Shown here: in pieces, positions 1 through 9,356 of the stretch | How the letters are laid out: every line of letters begins with the position of its first letter | Position numbering within the stretch: position 1 is the first letter of the stretch | Source of the DNA: Sphingobium scionense | GTDB taxonomy: Bacteria; Pseudomonadota; Alphaproteobacteria; Sphingomonadales; Sphingomonadaceae | Direction of reading: 5' to 3' | DNA: 64,000 bases | Assembly: GCF_014197035.1 (NCBI RefSeq) | Contig: NZ_JACIEU010000001.1 | Span: forward strand, 1 to 64,000 | The notes under the pieces: generated by a model | Seen by the model: only the letters and a program-made list of their open reading frames with translations | Told to the model about the DNA's origin: nothing | Databases searched by the model: none | Translations under genes and position numbers: made by a program

Positions 1-374
1 CCGAAGAAGGGATCGGCCACCGGCACGCCGTCGAGCAGCACCAGGGTCCGGCTCGACGCATTGCCGCCCAGCGCGCGCAAGGTAGCGCCCTGGTTGGAGG
101 GATTGGACGAACGGCTGTCGGACCGGCGGAACTGCTGGAAGCCCGCGACATCGGCCAGCACGCTCTCGATCCGACCCGACGCCGCATCCGCCAGCCGATC
201 CCGGTCGATCACCACAGACCCATAGGCCGGCGTCCCCGGCGGCAGGGCGAGGCCCGTGCCGGTCACCACGATTGACGCGGCGGCCATCGCTTCGCCAGCA
301 CCATCGGGTGTTTCCGCCTGCGCCGCGAAGGGCGCCATTGCCATGCCGAGCGCGAGCCATTTTGTTCTGCGCAT
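1..374 (-). CDS. TonB-dependent receptor, N-terminal part (cut by window start)
   Basis: Reading the minus strand from an ATG at 374 gives 124 residues open to the window edge. A hydrophobic leader ending near AQA is followed by a short linker, an IVVTGTG box and a plug-type stretch with the LRALGG and LVLLDGVPV motifs typical of TonB receptor plug domains. The barrel lies outside the window. It is the last visible gene of a minus-strand group after the porin and YVTN genes, and a hairpin separates it from the porin. Because the neighbouring dehydrogenase has a lanthanide signature, an uptake role for a metal-chelate or PQQ is conceivable, but that is inference only. Confidence 0.85.
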   Translation of the reverse strand, partial: MRRTKWLALGMAMAPFAAQAETPDGAGEAMAAASIVVTGTGLALPPGTPAYGSVVIDRDRLADAASGRIESVLADVAGFQQFRRSDSRSSNPSNQGATLRALGGNASSRTLVLLDGVPVADPFF

Positions 375-402
375 ATATCCTCCCCTGCCGCCCCGTCATG
401 CG

Positions 403-438
403 AAGGGGCGGCATCCCTTCGATAGGATGCCGCCCCTT
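403..438 (-). terminator. Hairpin terminator after the porin gene
   Basis: A perfect 14-bp stem (403-416 with 425-438) with an 8-base loop lies just downstream of the porin stop codon at 480. There is no long T run after it, so termination strength is uncertain. It separates the porin from the TonB receptor that starts at 374. Confidence 0.6.
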
Positions 439-479
439 GCCGGAACATTGGCCTTTGGGCCGATGCTCCTGCCTTCCGC

Positions 480-1859
480 TCAGAAGAAGAGGATCGCGCC
501 GGCAGCAATCGTGTCGCCCTGCGCCTCATTGCCATTATGCGCCTTGGACGTGCTGTGGATATATTCGCCGATCAGCGTCACCCAGCTGGTCAGGCCATAG
601 CGGCCCTGCCCCACCCAGCTGCTATTCCTGCGGATAAGCGTCGGGTTGGCGAGCGCGTCGGCGGCATTGGCATAATGGAGATTGCTCTCGCCATAGCTGC
701 CGCCGACCGAGAATTTGCCGAAGGTTGCCAGCCCCTGAAGATAGAAGCCGTCGCTGTCGCGCTTGTTGCCGGCAGCATCGGTGTCGAACAGGTTGAGCGC
801 CGTCGTGCCCAGACCCGAACCATTATAATAATAGCCGGTGAGGACGATCGGGCCGTAGCCGATCTTGGCGCCGGTATCGAAGCCGCTGCCGGTATAGGAA
901 ATGCCGTCGACGCGATTATGCCGCTGGGTGATGCCCGACAGCCAGGCGCGGGCCGAGAAATCGCCGAACTTGCCGTCATAGACGATCTTGCCCTGGAAGC
1001 CGGGCGACTTGTTGCTTTCACCCGGTCCCGTCAGCGATTCGAGCGGCTGGAACACACCGACCGAGACCTGGAAGCCCGACAGGCTGGGCGAGGTGTACGT
1101 GATCTGCGGCTGGAAGTCGGTGTAGATATAGCCGATGCCGATGCGGCCGAGCGAGGTGTTGGACGGTGCGACATTGCCGCCGCTCGACCCAACCGACAGC
1201 AAAGTGATGTCGTTCAATATGCCTTCCGAGCCGAACAGGCCGATGTCGCGACCCAGCTTGAACTCGCCCAGGCCCGAACGGCCGATGGTCATGTAGGTCT
1301 GGCGGAAATCGATGCCGGCGGTCTGTAGCGCCACCGGCCGGCCGCCGGCATTGGCGCCGCCGCCGACGGAATAATCCGCGCTGTTGATGCCGGGATACAT
1401 GCCGAAATGGGCGCCGACGTCCCAGCCGCCCTGGTTGGTCGTGACATCAAACTTCAGATAGCCGGGCAACAGGCCGTTGCGGATCGCCGAACTATTGCCG
1501 CCGACCGGCACCACGCCGCCGACGACATCCGTATTCGGCCCCGCCGCCTGGCCATTTTCATGGGTGTAGAAACCATTGACCGATCCGGAAATCTTGACCG
1601 TGACGTCGCCCACATCGAAGCCGACGCCGCTGTCGGCGACGCGCACCACGGGCTTGCCGTCCGACGCGGCGGGCGCGGCGGCAGCGGCTGGCGCCGCGGC
1701 GTCCTCCTTTGCCAGCTGGGCATATTCCTCGTCGGTGAGTATCCCCTTTTCATGCAGCCTTTTCAGCAGTTCGCTCGTCGTGCCGGCGCTCGCCGGCGTT
1801 GCCCCTGCGACGAACAGCAACGCCATGGCGGCGCTGCCGAGGAATGTTCCCCGTGCCAT
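480..1859 (-). CDS. Outer-membrane porin (phosphate/OprO-like family)
   Basis: 459 residues with a Sec signal peptide (cleavage near PASA, residue about 25). A short helical segment follows (SELLKRLHEKGILTDEEYAQL), as seen at the N-terminus of many OprO/OprP-like porins, then an Ala-rich linker and a barrel rich in alternating aromatic/Gly strands. The chain ends in Phe-Phe, the usual outer-membrane assembly signal. It sits in the alcohol oxidation cluster, and its promoter region carries the motif at 1928-1946 shared with the dehydrogenase and exaC, so co-induction with alcohol oxidation is likely. The substrate cannot be read from the sequence. Confidence 0.85.
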   Translation of the reverse strand: MARGTFLGSAAMALLFVAGATPASAGTTSELLKRLHEKGILTDEEYAQLAKEDAAAPAAAAAPAASDGKPVVRVADSGVGFDVGDVTVKISGSVNGFYTHENGQAAGPNTDVVGGVVPVGGNSSAIRNGLLPGYLKFDVTTNQGGWDVGAHFGMYPGINSADYSVGGGANAGGRPVALQTAGIDFRQTYMTIGRSGLGEFKLGRDIGLFGSEGILNDITLLSVGSSGGNVAPSNTSLGRIGIGYIYTDFQPQITYTSPSLSGFQVSVGVFQPLESLTGPGESNKSPGFQGKIVYDGKFGDFSARAWLSGITQRHNRVDGISYTGSGFDTGAKIGYGPIVLTGYYYNGSGLGTTALNLFDTDAAGNKRDSDGFYLQGLATFGKFSVGGSYGESNLHYANAADALANPTLIRRNSSWVGQGRYGLTSWVTLIGEYIHSTSKAHNGNEAQGDTIAAGAILFF

Positions 1860-1927
1860 CTCATCCTCCCTCTTGTGCGCCGGTCGTGCCGGCTGTCGGG
1901 AAGAGTGGGCGGCGGCGATGGCGGCCG

Positions 1928-1946
1928 AAATTGGACTTTGGTTCTC
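1928..1946 (-). promoter_or_regulatory. Shared alcohol-regulon motif upstream of the porin
   Basis: On the minus strand the sequence AACCAAAGTCCAATTTC ends 68 bases before the porin start codon. It matches the dehydrogenase site (4423-4440) at 13 of 16 core positions and the exaC site (19153-19169) similarly. A binding site for the LuxR-type regulator at 6280 is inferred from position and co-occurrence. Confidence 0.6.
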
Positions 1947-1990
1947 ATCCTCTCCGCTCTGGCCGTCATATACTTTGGATCAATAGGGGG

Positions 1991-2953
1991 TCAGGGCGCG
2001 ACGGCGATGCCCCACGGCCCGGCGCCGACCGCTACCGTGCCGACGACCTTGCCGGCAGACAGGTCGATCACCGAGACATTGTCCGAAAGGCCATTGGCGG
2101 CAAAAGCGCGCGCGCCGTCCGGGCTGACCGCGACATGCCAGACCCGCTTGCCGACCGGCACATAGGCCCGGACCTTGCGGGTGGCGACATCGACCAGCGC
2201 GACATGATTGGCACGGCCCAGCGCCACGACCGCCGTCTTGCCGTCCGGCGTGAAACGGATGCCGCAGGGCAATAGCTGATAATCCTGCACGCCAGGAATG
2301 GCGAAATGCAGCGTCTCGACGATCCTGCGCGTGGCCGGATCGGCAATCTGCACCGTGCCGCCCATCTCCGCCGCGATCCACAGTTCCTTGCCATCGGCGG
2401 TAAATTCCACATGGCGCGGGCGCTGATCAGTCTCGGTCGCATCGACCATCGTCTTGCTCGCCAGGTCGATCCAGTTGACGACGCCGTCATCCTCCGATGT
2501 CACCACCACCCATTTGCCGTCGGGGCTCTGCGCCACGCCCTCGGGCTCCTTGCCGACATCGACCTGGAAGGCGACCTTGCGGCTGTCGAGGTCGATCGCG
2601 GTCAGCGCAGCATTATCCTCATTGGCGACGAACAAGGTCCGGCCATCGCGCGACAGGAAGAATTGCTCTGGATCCTGGCCCGATGGCAGGTCCGCGACGA
2701 GCTTGCCGGTCGCGCGGTCGATCATCTGCACCGCATGGTCGTTGCTGGCGCAGAGCAAGACATATTTGCCATCCTTCGTCACGGCGATGCCGCGCGGCCG
2801 TCCGCCCACCGGCCAGGTCGCGACCGTCTGCATCGTGGCGGCATCGATCACGCTGATGCTGTCGCCGCGCTCGTTGGAGACATAGAGCGTCTCGGCCCGG
2901 ACGGACGGGATCGCCGCCGCCAGCGCAAGCCCCATCACCACATGCTTCATCAT
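1991..2953 (-). CDS. YVTN beta-propeller protein associated with PQQ-dependent catabolism
   Basis: 320 residues with a signal peptide (cleavage near VRA-E, residue about 20), followed by about seven repeats of the form LYVSNERGDSISVID / TPDGKTAVVALG, i.e. YVTN-type blades. It matches the description of the periplasmic propeller family found beside PQQ-dependent alcohol dehydrogenases. The biochemical role of that family is not settled; a scaffold or metal/cofactor handling function is possible. It is divergent from the cytochrome c550 gene and shares a 165-bp promoter region with it. Two adjacent ATG codons could serve as start. Confidence 0.88.
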   Translation of the reverse strand: MMKHVVMGLALAAAIPSVRAETLYVSNERGDSISVIDAATMQTVATWPVGGRPRGIAVTKDGKYVLLCASNDHAVQMIDRATGKLVADLPSGQDPEQFFLSRDGRTLFVANEDNAALTAIDLDSRKVAFQVDVGKEPEGVAQSPDGKWVVVTSEDDGVVNWIDLASKTMVDATETDQRPRHVEFTADGKELWIAAEMGGTVQIADPATRRIVETLHFAIPGVQDYQLLPCGIRFTPDGKTAVVALGRANHVALVDVATRKVRAYVPVGKRVWHVAVSPDGARAFAANGLSDNVSVIDLSAGKVVGTVAVGAGPWGIAVAP

Positions 2954-3018
2954 GCCCGCACCCTCTCGTCCTTTTGGTCTGATAGCGGATTAGCCCCCGG
3001 CCCGTCCCGGCGGGATTG

Positions 3019-3034
3019 TACCAATGGCCAATGG
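3019..3034 (+). promoter_or_regulatory. Degenerate copy of the alcohol-regulon motif between YVTN and cytochrome c550 genes
   Basis: TACCAATGGCCAATGG contains a tandem CCAATGG repeat. It resembles the ACC-AAGGTCCAATTGG motif of the dehydrogenase promoter only with a one-base gap. It lies 84 bases before the c550 start and 65 bases before the divergent YVTN start. This is weaker than the other three copies. Confidence 0.35.
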
Positions 3035-3118
3035 GGGCCGGTCCCGCCCTTCCCTACAATCGGCAGCGACAGGGAAGGCAAGCGGCAACACAGGCCGCAG
3101 CACAGACGAGGATTTGGG

Positions 3119-3547
3119 ATGAGGAACTTCGGACGGATCGCATTGTTCGGCGCGGCCTGCCTGGCGGGCGGATCGATCACATCGGCACTGATGGCGCATG
3201 GCAACGTCACGCCCCAGGCGGTCGACACATCGGCCCTGCCGGAGATCGGTGCCGACTGGCTGCAGCATAATCCCTATCGCGGCAATGCGACGGCGGCGAA
3301 TATCGGCGAATCCGCCTATGGCCAGAATTGCGCCCGCTGCCACGGGCTGGACGCGGAGAGCGGCGGCATCGCGCCGGACCTGCGCTATCTGGAGGTCGGC
3401 GATACCGGCGACGAATGGTATATCCAGCGCTTCCAGCATGGCTCCAGCCATGACGGCAAGGTCTATATGCCGCCGATGGGCGAGGTTCTGGGGCAGAAGG
3501 CCGGATGGGCTATCCGCGCCTGGCTCGAAACCAAGCATCAGGAGTGA
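3119..3547 (+). CDS. pedF: Cytochrome c550, PedF type
   Basis: 142 residues. The start ATG at 3119 was chosen because a signal peptide follows it directly; the longer upstream reading lacks one. One haem c motif (CARCH, residues about 71-75) and a distal Met in the MPPMGE segment fit a small periplasmic class I cytochrome. PedF-type c550 proteins accept electrons from quinoprotein alcohol dehydrogenases in pseudomonads. It begins a plus-strand operon, with the binding protein 5 bp downstream and the PQQ dehydrogenase next. Confidence 0.85.
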   Translation: MRNFGRIALFGAACLAGGSITSALMAHGNVTPQAVDTSALPEIGADWLQHNPYRGNATAANIGESAYGQNCARCHGLDAESGGIAPDLRYLEVGDTGDEWYIQRFQHGSSHDGKVYMPPMGEVLGQKAGWAIRAWLETKHQE

Positions 3548-3552
3548 TCGCG

Positions 3553-4416
3553 ATGGATCGCCGCGCCTTTTTGAGCAGCGCGGCGGCCGCCGCGCTGTTG
3601 GGCTATATGTCGGGCGGGCAGGCTGCAAAGGCCGCGCCGCTCGGCAAAGTCAGGGAATTGGGTGTCCTTCGGGTCGCAGTCTACAAGGACAACCGCCCCT
3701 GGTCCTGGCGCAAGGACGGCAAGCTGACCGGGATCGACGTCGATCTGGCCCAGGCACTGGCCAAGGGGCTGGGCGTGCGCGCCGACATTGCCGAACTGGT
3801 CGCCGACGAAAGCGCCGACGACGATTTGCGCAACGGGGTGTGGAAGGGCGGCCTTCTGGGCTTCCAGCCGGCCGACATCATGCTGCATGTGCCGTTCGAC
3901 CGCAGCTTTGCCGCGCGCAACGACCAGGTCGCGATCATCGCGCCTTATTATCGCGAGAGCTTCCAGTTTGCGGCGGTCAAGGGCGAGATCGACGTCAATG
4001 CGCCGCCGACCCAATATCGCGGCAAGCGGCTGGCGGTCGAAATCGACTCCATTCCCGATTTCTATCTGATCGGCACATTCGGCGGCATATTGGCCAGGGA
4101 TGTCGTTCATTTCCACGGCGGGACAGAAGCCGTCACCGCGCTGACCGATGGCCGTGCCGACGGCGCGCTCGCCAGCCGGGCGCAGATCGAGGCGGTGCTG
4201 CACGACAGCGGCGCCACCAACATCGTCCGCCGCACCAGCCCCCTGCCCGCCTTCACCTCGGCCGGATGGGACATCGGCATGGCGGTCAAGGAGAATAGCC
4301 GGAACCTGGGCGATGCGGTCGAGACGATCCTGGCGGAGATGACGCAATCGGGGGCGCTCAAGGCGATCTTCGAGCGCCACGGCGTCGCCTATGCGCCGGC
4401 CGTCGCGGCGGGCTGA
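3553..4416 (+). CDS. Quinoprotein-associated periplasmic substrate-binding protein (MoxJ-like)
   Basis: 287 residues from ATG 3553, which has GGAG 8 bases upstream. The N-terminus MDRRAFLSS is a Tat-like signal. The rest is a type 2 periplasmic binding fold: [14 protein letters not shown] near the mature N-terminus, then [15 protein letters not shown], and D-rich ligand segments such as [13 protein letters not shown]. The family is found beside PQQ alcohol dehydrogenases with no ABC permease, as here. MoxJ-type proteins are linked to dehydrogenase maturation or substrate/PQQ binding; the exact job is unproven. It lies between cytochrome c550 and the dehydrogenase. Confidence 0.85.
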   Translation: MDRRAFLSSAAAAALLGYMSGGQAAKAAPLGKVRELGVLRVAVYKDNRPWSWRKDGKLTGIDVDLAQALAKGLGVRADIAELVADESADDDLRNGVWKGGLLGFQPADIMLHVPFDRSFAARNDQVAIIAPYYRESFQFAAVKGEIDVNAPPTQYRGKRLAVEIDSIPDFYLIGTFGGILARDVVHFHGGTEAVTALTDGRADGALASRAQIEAVLHDSGATNIVRRTSPLPAFTSAGWDIGMAVKENSRNLGDAVETILAEMTQSGALKAIFERHGVAYAPAVAAG

Positions 4417-4422
4417 TCCGGC

Positions 4423-4440
4423 GACCCAAGGTCCAATTGG
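4423..4440 (+). promoter_or_regulatory. Shared alcohol-regulon motif upstream of the PQQ dehydrogenase
   Basis: GACCCAAGGTCCAATTGG ends 71 bases before the dehydrogenase start. The core ACCCAAGGTCCAATTG agrees with the exaC copy at 15 of 16 positions. It contains the self-complementary CCAATTGG. It implies that the dehydrogenase has its own promoter inside the c550 operon. Confidence 0.65.
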
Positions 4441-4511
4441 CACGGCCGCCGTGCCCCATAAGGTGCTGCATCGACGGCGTTGATCACGCCGGAAAACAAG
4501 GGAGGATGACT

Positions 4512-6266
4512 ATGACGGGACGTTTCACGCGTTCGTTCCTGGGGGCAGCCGCGATCGCGCTGGTGGCCGGGGCCGCGCCGCTGCTGGCGGCCGATGCGGC
4601 AGGCGGGCCGACCGATGCCGACCTGATGAACGATGCCGCATCGACCGGCGACGTGCTGACCTATGGCATGGGACCGCAGGCGCAGCGTTTCAGCACGCTC
4701 AACCAGATTAACACCGACACCGTCAGCAAGCTGGTTCCCGCCTTCGCTTCGTCGCTGGGTGGCGAGAAGCAGCGCGGCCAGGAATCCCAGCCGCTGGTCT
4801 ATGACGGCACCATCTATGTCACCGGTTCCTATTCGCGGCTCTATGCCTTCGACTCCCGCACCGGCGAGGAGAAATGGGAATATAATGCCCGCCTGCCCGA
4901 CGACATCATGCCCTGCTGCGACGTCGTCAATCGCGGCGCGGCGATCCATGGCGACAAGATCATCTTCGCCACGCTCGACGCACGGCTGGTGGCGCTCAAT
5001 CGCCATACCGGCAAGGTGGTGTGGAACAAGCAGATCGCGGACTACAAGGCCGGCTACAGCGCGACCGCCGCGCCGCTGATCGTGAAAGGCATGGTCATCA
5101 CCGGCAATTCGGGCGGCGAGTTCGGCATCGTCGGCGCAGTCGAGGCCCGTGACGTGGATACCGGCGAGCTGATCTGGCACCGCCCGGTGATCGAAGGGAA
5201 TATGGGCACCTTGCGCGGCAAGGATAATGGCATCACCGGCAAGCTCAATGCGACCTGGCAGGGCGATCTCTACAAGACCGGCGGCGGCGCGACCTGGCTG
5301 GGTGGCACCTATGACCCGGAAACCAATCTTCTCTATTTCGGAACCGGCAACCCGGCTCCCTGGAACAGCCATCTGCGGCCCGGCGACAATCTCTACACCG
5401 CGTCAACGCTGGCGATCGATCCCGAAACCGGCGTGATCAAATGGCATTACCAGACCACCCCGCATGACGGCTGGGATTTCGACGGCGTCAACGAGTTCAT
5501 CCCGTTCGACGCGACGATCAACGGCAAGCCGATGAAGCTGGGCGCCAAGGCGGACCGCAACGGCTATTTCTTCGTGCTCGACCGGACCAACGGCAAGTTC
5601 GTCAGCGCCAACCGCTTCGTCATGCAGACCACCTGGGCCAGCGGCTATGACAAGAATGGCAAGCCGATCGTGATCCCGGCCGGTCGCCCCGGCGCGCCGA
5701 GCGCGACCGAAAAGGGCAGCACCGTCTTCTCCTCGCCCAGCTTCTTAGGGGGCAAGAACTGGATGCCGATGGCCTATAGCAAGGACACCGGCCTGTTCTA
5801 CATCCCGTCCAACGACTGGGGGATGGACATCTGGAACGAGCCGATCGCCTACAAGAAGGGCGCCGCCTATCTGGGCGCGGGCTTCACCATCAAGCCGATC
5901 GCCGAGGATCATATCGGCGCGCTGCGGGCGATGGACCCCAGGACCGGCAAGATCGTCTGGGAATATAAGAACAAGGCGCCGCTGTGGGGCGGCGTGCTGT
6001 CGACCGCCGGCAACCTGGTCTTCACCGGCACGCCCGAAGGCTATCTGAAGGCCTTCGATGCCAAGACCGGCAAGGAATTGTGGAAGTTCCAGACCGGGTC
6101 GGGCGTGGTCGGATCGCCCGTCACCTGGGAACAGGATGGCGAGCAATATGTCGCCGTCATGTCCGGCTGGGGCGGCGCGGTGCCGCTGTGGGGCGGCGAA
6201 GTGGCCAAGTCCTTCAAGGACATCAATCAGGGCGGTTCGCTCTGGGTGTTCAAGCTGGCCAAATAA
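4512..6266 (+). CDS. PQQ-dependent alcohol dehydrogenase with lanthanide signature (PedH/ExaF-like)
   Basis: 584 residues. ATG 4512 has GGAGG with a 6-base spacer; ATG 4506 touches the ribosome site. A Sec signal (cleavage near LAA, residue about 27) sends it to the periplasm, where it would oxidise primary alcohols with PQQ and pass electrons to cytochrome c550. Visible features are the adjacent Cys135-Cys136 pair that stacks on PQQ, tryptophan-docking propeller blades, the metal ligands Glu203 and Asn280, the catalytic Asp322 and Asp324 in WDFDG. The second Asp two residues after the catalytic one is the mark of lanthanide-dependent enzymes; calcium enzymes have Ala or Ser there. The spacing Asn-42-Asp equals that of PedH. 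Metal use is inferred, not measured. Confidence 0.92.
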   Translation: MTGRFTRSFLGAAAIALVAGAAPLLAADAAGGPTDADLMNDAASTGDVLTYGMGPQAQRFSTLNQINTDTVSKLVPAFASSLGGEKQRGQESQPLVYDGTIYVTGSYSRLYAFDSRTGEEKWEYNARLPDDIMPCCDVVNRGAAIHGDKIIFATLDARLVALNRHTGKVVWNKQIADYKAGYSATAAPLIVKGMVITGNSGGEFGIVGAVEARDVDTGELIWHRPVIEGNMGTLRGKDNGITGKLNATWQGDLYKTGGGATWLGGTYDPETNLLYFGTGNPAPWNSHLRPGDNLYTASTLAIDPETGVIKWHYQTTPHDGWDFDGVNEFIPFDATINGKPMKLGAKADRNGYFFVLDRTNGKFVSANRFVMQTTWASGYDKNGKPIVIPAGRPGAPSATEKGSTVFSSPSFLGGKNWMPMAYSKDTGLFYIPSNDWGMDIWNEPIAYKKGAAYLGAGFTIKPIAEDHIGALRAMDPRTGKIVWEYKNKAPLWGGVLSTAGNLVFTGTPEGYLKAFDAKTGKELWKFQTGSGVVGSPVTWEQDGEQYVAVMSGWGGAVPLWGGEVAKSFKDINQGGSLWVFKLAK

Positions 6267-6279
6267 GGAGGCGAGGACG

Positions 6280-7047
6280 ATGATCGTCATTGGGCGCGGA
6301 CAGACTATGCACGGCGGAAATCGCGGGCAATTTGCCGCGCCCCCGCCTATGATCCATCATCATGGCCAGGGGGCGGACATGCAGGTCGAAGACAGCGGTG
6401 CGATGATGGAAAGGGTGCTGATCGTCGACGACCACCCGCTGGTGCGCGACGGGCTGCGCAGCGTGATCGCGGTCAGTTTCGACGGCTGCGAGATTTTCGA
6501 GGCGGCCAGCCTGGAGGAAGCGCTGGCGACACTGGAGAAACAGTCCAATTTCGACCTGGTGCTGCTCGACCTCAATATTCCCGACGTGAAGCGGCTCGAT
6601 GGCCTCAAACTGCTGCGCAGCCGCCACCCGATCCTGCCGGTGGTGATGGTGTCGGGCGCGTTCGACCGGGCGATCGTGCGCGAGGCGCTGGGCGCCGGCG
6701 CGGCTGGCTTCATCCCCAAGTCGATGAAGCGCAGCGCCATCGTCGATGCGCTGCACCGGGTGGTGTCAGGCGAAATCTACATGCCCGACGCGATCGACGA
6801 GGCGCCGCAGGAAAGTGCCGAGGAAGCCGATATCCTGACCCGGATCGCCAGCCTGACGCCGCAGCAGCGGATCGTGCTGACCCATCTGGTCCATGGCCGG
6901 CTGAACAAGCAGATCGCCCATGACCTCAGCGTATCGATGACCACGGTGAAGGCGCATGTCTCCGCTATCCTGCAGAAGCTCAACGTCTTCAGCCGGACCC
7001 AGGCGGTGATCCTGGCCAACCGGGTCCATTTCGACGGCGACAATTGA
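6280..7047 (+). CDS. LuxR/NarL-family response regulator, AgmR/ErbR-like
   Basis: 255 residues from ATG 6280, which has GGAGG 8 bases upstream; ATG 6379 or 6403 are alternatives closer to the conserved domain. The receiver begins VLIVDDHPLVRDG, the likely phosphoacceptor is Asp97 (LVLLDLNIP) and the conserved Lys is Lys147 (IPKSMK). The C-terminal LuxR helix-turn-helix spans the last 70 residues (NKQIAHDLSVSMTTVKAHVS). It lies 13 bp after the PQQ dehydrogenase. By analogy with pseudomonad AgmR/ErbR it probably activates alcohol oxidation genes, and the hybrid kinase at 12299 is a candidate partner. Confidence 0.88.
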   Translation: MIVIGRGQTMHGGNRGQFAAPPPMIHHHGQGADMQVEDSGAMMERVLIVDDHPLVRDGLRSVIAVSFDGCEIFEAASLEEALATLEKQSNFDLVLLDLNIPDVKRLDGLKLLRSRHPILPVVMVSGAFDRAIVREALGAGAAGFIPKSMKRSAIVDALHRVVSGEIYMPDAIDEAPQESAEEADILTRIASLTPQQRIVLTHLVHGRLNKQIAHDLSVSMTTVKAHVSAILQKLNVFSRTQAVILANRVHFDGDN

Positions 7048-7073
7048 GCGCGGAAAATAGGAAATCCCGCGCT
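7047..7073 (+). terminator. Hairpin after the response regulator
   Basis: A 7-bp GC-rich stem (AGCGCGG at 7047-7053 with CCGCGCT at 7067-7073) begins in the stop codon of the regulator. It closes the alcohol oxidation block before the convergent marC operon. There is no T run. Confidence 0.45.
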
Positions 7074-7204
7074 TAACTTCGCATATTTCCCGCACATTAC
7101 GACATTTTGATGCCGATGTTGGAAATCATGTTACGCGCCCCATCCCTATCGTCCCCTGTTCCTGACTAGCATGGAGCAGGGGCTGTAGGACAGGCGGGGA
7201 CGGG

Positions 7205-7822
7205 TCAGAAGCTGGCCTTCAGCCCATCGATCACGAATTGCGCCGCGAGCGCGGCGAGCAGCACGCCGAGCAGGCGGGTAATCACCGCCTCGATCTTGGT
7301 GCCCAGGATCGCCATCAGCGGCCCGGCCGCCAGCAAGGCGCCCAGCATCAGCACCAAAGTCACCGCCACCGCCACCAGCACGACCAGCCGGTCGACCATG
7401 CCGTCGGCGCGCGACATCAGCAGCATGACGGTCGCGATCGAACCCGGCCCGGCAATCATCGGCATCGCCATCGGGAAGACGGAGACATCCTCCACTTCGG
7501 GTGTCTCGGCAATCTTCTGCGCCCGGTCCTCGCGCCGCTGGGTGCGCTTTTCGAACACCATGTCCATCGCGATCATGAACAGCATGATGCCGCCGGCGAT
7601 ACGGAAACTGTCCAGTTCGATGCCGAGCACGCCGAGCAGCTGCTTGCCCCACAGGGCGAAGACCAGCAGGATGGCGGCCGCAATGCCGACCGCGCGGATC
7701 GCCATCGACCGACGCTGGGCGATGGTCGCCCCGGTGGTCAGGCTGGCATAGATGGGCGCGCAGCCCGGCGGATCGATCACCACGAACAGGGTGACGAAAG
7801 CGGATATGAACAATTCCATCAT
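7205..7822 (-). CDS. MarC family integral membrane protein
   Basis: 205 residues with six predicted hydrophobic segments and the family landmarks DPPGCAPIYASLT near the N-terminus and MPMIAGPGSIATV in the middle. MarC/YhgN proteins are inner-membrane proteins of uncertain transport function; the old link to multiple antibiotic resistance was not upheld. It is the last gene of the yggT-DUF167-folD-NTF2-marC operon and overlaps the preceding stop by 4 bp. Confidence 0.88.
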   Translation of the reverse strand: MMELFISAFVTLFVVIDPPGCAPIYASLTTGATIAQRRSMAIRAVGIAAAILLVFALWGKQLLGVLGIELDSFRIAGGIMLFMIAMDMVFEKRTQRREDRAQKIAETPEVEDVSVFPMAMPMIAGPGSIATVMLLMSRADGMVDRLVVLVAVAVTLVLMLGALLAAGPLMAILGTKIEAVITRLLGVLLAALAAQFVIDGLKASF

Positions 7823-8466
7823 GACGGCGCCCCCACCTTGTCGTCGATCACCACATCATAGCCGGTCCCGTTCCACATGCGGACGGTGACCCGGCGGCTG
7901 CCATCGGTCGCGACATCGGCGGACCAGATCAGGCTGTCATCCTGTGGCACCGGCGGCGCTTCCCCCTTGGCGGGCGGCGGGCCTTCGGGCCGCGCGCCGC
8001 GCTTGCAGGTCGCGACCTTGCCGGTCAGAAATTCCGGCGCGTCCCGTTCGGTCGCCAGACGATCGCCATGATCGAGGATCCAGTGCCATCGTCCCTTCTT
8101 GTCGCGCCGCCACAGGGTGGTGAAATAGCCGACCGATCCGTCGGGCCGTTTCCAGTTGCCGGTGCTGGCGGCGAGCAGCCCGTCGCAGGAGACATAGACG
8201 ATCGACGGCGACCAGCTGACCGAGGCCGGCGGGTCCGCCTGCTTCTTCAGCCAGTCCTTCGCCATCACCCGCTGCGGCACGAACATCACCGCATCGTCCG
8301 CCGCCGTTTCGCGAAAGGCGGTCCATTGCCCCTTTTGCTGGGCAAGCCGGTTGAAGGCGATTTCGGCCGCGATCACCGAGCTGGGATCGGGCTGGTAGCG
8401 CATCGGCGGCTTGGCCGCGACCAGCATCACCAGGCTGAGGGCGAGGAGCGCGCCGCGCCCCTTCAC
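7819..8466 (-). CDS. Exported NTF2-like (DUF4440-type) protein
   Basis: 215 residues from GTG 8466, which overlaps the folD stop as GTGA; an in-frame ATG further down would remove the leader. A short hydrophobic leader ([13 protein letters not shown]) suggests export. The middle ([26 protein letters not shown], shown here only in part as [13 protein letters not shown], then [11 protein letters not shown] and [11 protein letters not shown]) has the pattern of SnoaL/DUF4440 cone-shaped folds. No catalytic residues can be assigned. Its position between folD and marC probably reflects co-transcription more than a shared pathway. Confidence 0.75.
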   Translation of the reverse strand: MKGRGALLALSLVMLVAAKPPMRYQPDPSSVIAAEIAFNRLAQQKGQWTAFRETAADDAVMFVPQRVMAKDWLKKQADPPASVSWSPSIVYVSCDGLLAASTGNWKRPDGSVGYFTTLWRRDKKGRWHWILDHGDRLATERDAPEFLTGKVATCKRGARPEGPPPAKGEAPPVPQDDSLIWSADVATDGSRRVTVRMWNGTGYDVVIDDKVGAPS

Positions 8467-9356
8467 AGCCCCTCCGGCTTGGCGAAGCCCGCGCGCGCAT
8501 GGGCTGCGACCAGCGTGTTGCGCAGCAGCACCGCGATCGTCATCGGGCCGACGCCGCCGGGGACCGGGGTGATGGCGCGAACATGGGACAGCGCTTCGGC
8601 CGTGGCGACGTCGCCGACGATCCGGCCCTTGCCATCTTCGGTATCGACCACGCGGTTGATGCCGACGTCGATTACGGTCGCGCCCGGCTTGATCCATTCG
8701 CCCTTCACCATTTCGGCGCGGCCGACGGCGGCGACCACGATGTCGGCGCGATGAACGATGCTGGCAATGTCGCGGGTGCGGCTATGGGCGATGGTGACGG
8801 TGCAATTTTCCGCCAGCAGCAGCGCCGCCATCGGCTTGCCGACGATGTTGGAACGACCGACCACGACCGCCTCCATGCCCGACAGGTCGCCCAGTTCATC
8901 CTTCAGTAGCATGATGCAGCCGAGCGGCGTGCAGGGCACCAGCGCGTCCTGCCCGGTGGCGAGGCGCCCGGTATTGACGACGTGGAAGCCGTCGACATCC
9001 TTGGCCGGGTCGATCGCGGCGATCACGGCCGCCTCGTCAATATGCTTGGGCAGCGGCAGCTGGACCAGGATGCCGTCGACGCGGTCGTCATGGTTCAACT
9101 CCTCGATCAGGTCGAGCAGATCTTCCTCGCCGATGCTGTCGGGGCGCTTGAACTCGAAGCTTTCCATGCCGGCGGCGAGCGTCATCTTGCCCTTGTTGCG
9201 GACATAGACGCTGCTCGCAGGATCCTCGCCCACCAGCACCACGGCCAGGCCGGGCTTGCGACCGGCCTGCGCGACGAAGGCGGTGACGCCGTCGGCGACC
9301 TTGTCCCGCAGGGTTGCGGCAAAAGCCTTGCCGTCGATGATCTTGCCGATGGTCAT
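8463..9356 (-). CDS. folD: Bifunctional methylenetetrahydrofolate dehydrogenase / methenyltetrahydrofolate cyclohydrolase
   Basis: 297 residues, normal for FolD. It converts 5,10-methylene-THF to 10-formyl-THF in the cytoplasm. Seen are [14 protein letters not shown] (with the catalytic Lys in the YVRNK region), [12 protein letters not shown], the NAD(P)-binding [13 protein letters not shown] and the C-terminal [11 protein letters not shown]. It is in a chain of 4-bp overlaps: DUF167 upstream and the NTF2-like gene downstream. Confidence 0.97.
   Translation of the reverse strand: MTIGKIIDGKAFAATLRDKVADGVTAFVAQAGRKPGLAVVLVGEDPASSVYVRNKGKMTLAAGMESFEFKRPDSIGEEDLLDLIEELNHDDRVDGILVQLPLPKHIDEAAVIAAIDPAKDVDGFHVVNTGRLATGQDALVPCTPLGCIMLLKDELGDLSGMEAVVVGRSNIVGKPMAALLLAENCTVTIAHSRTRDIASIVHRADIVVAAVGRAEMVKGEWIKPGATVIDVGINRVVDTEDGKGRIVGDVATAEALSHVRAITPVPGGVGPMTIAVLLRNTLVAAHARAGFAKPEGL

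Noticed and set aside
6541-6560. GTCCAATTTC inside the response regulator gene
   Set aside because: Within coding sequence and without the ACC-AA half of the motif.
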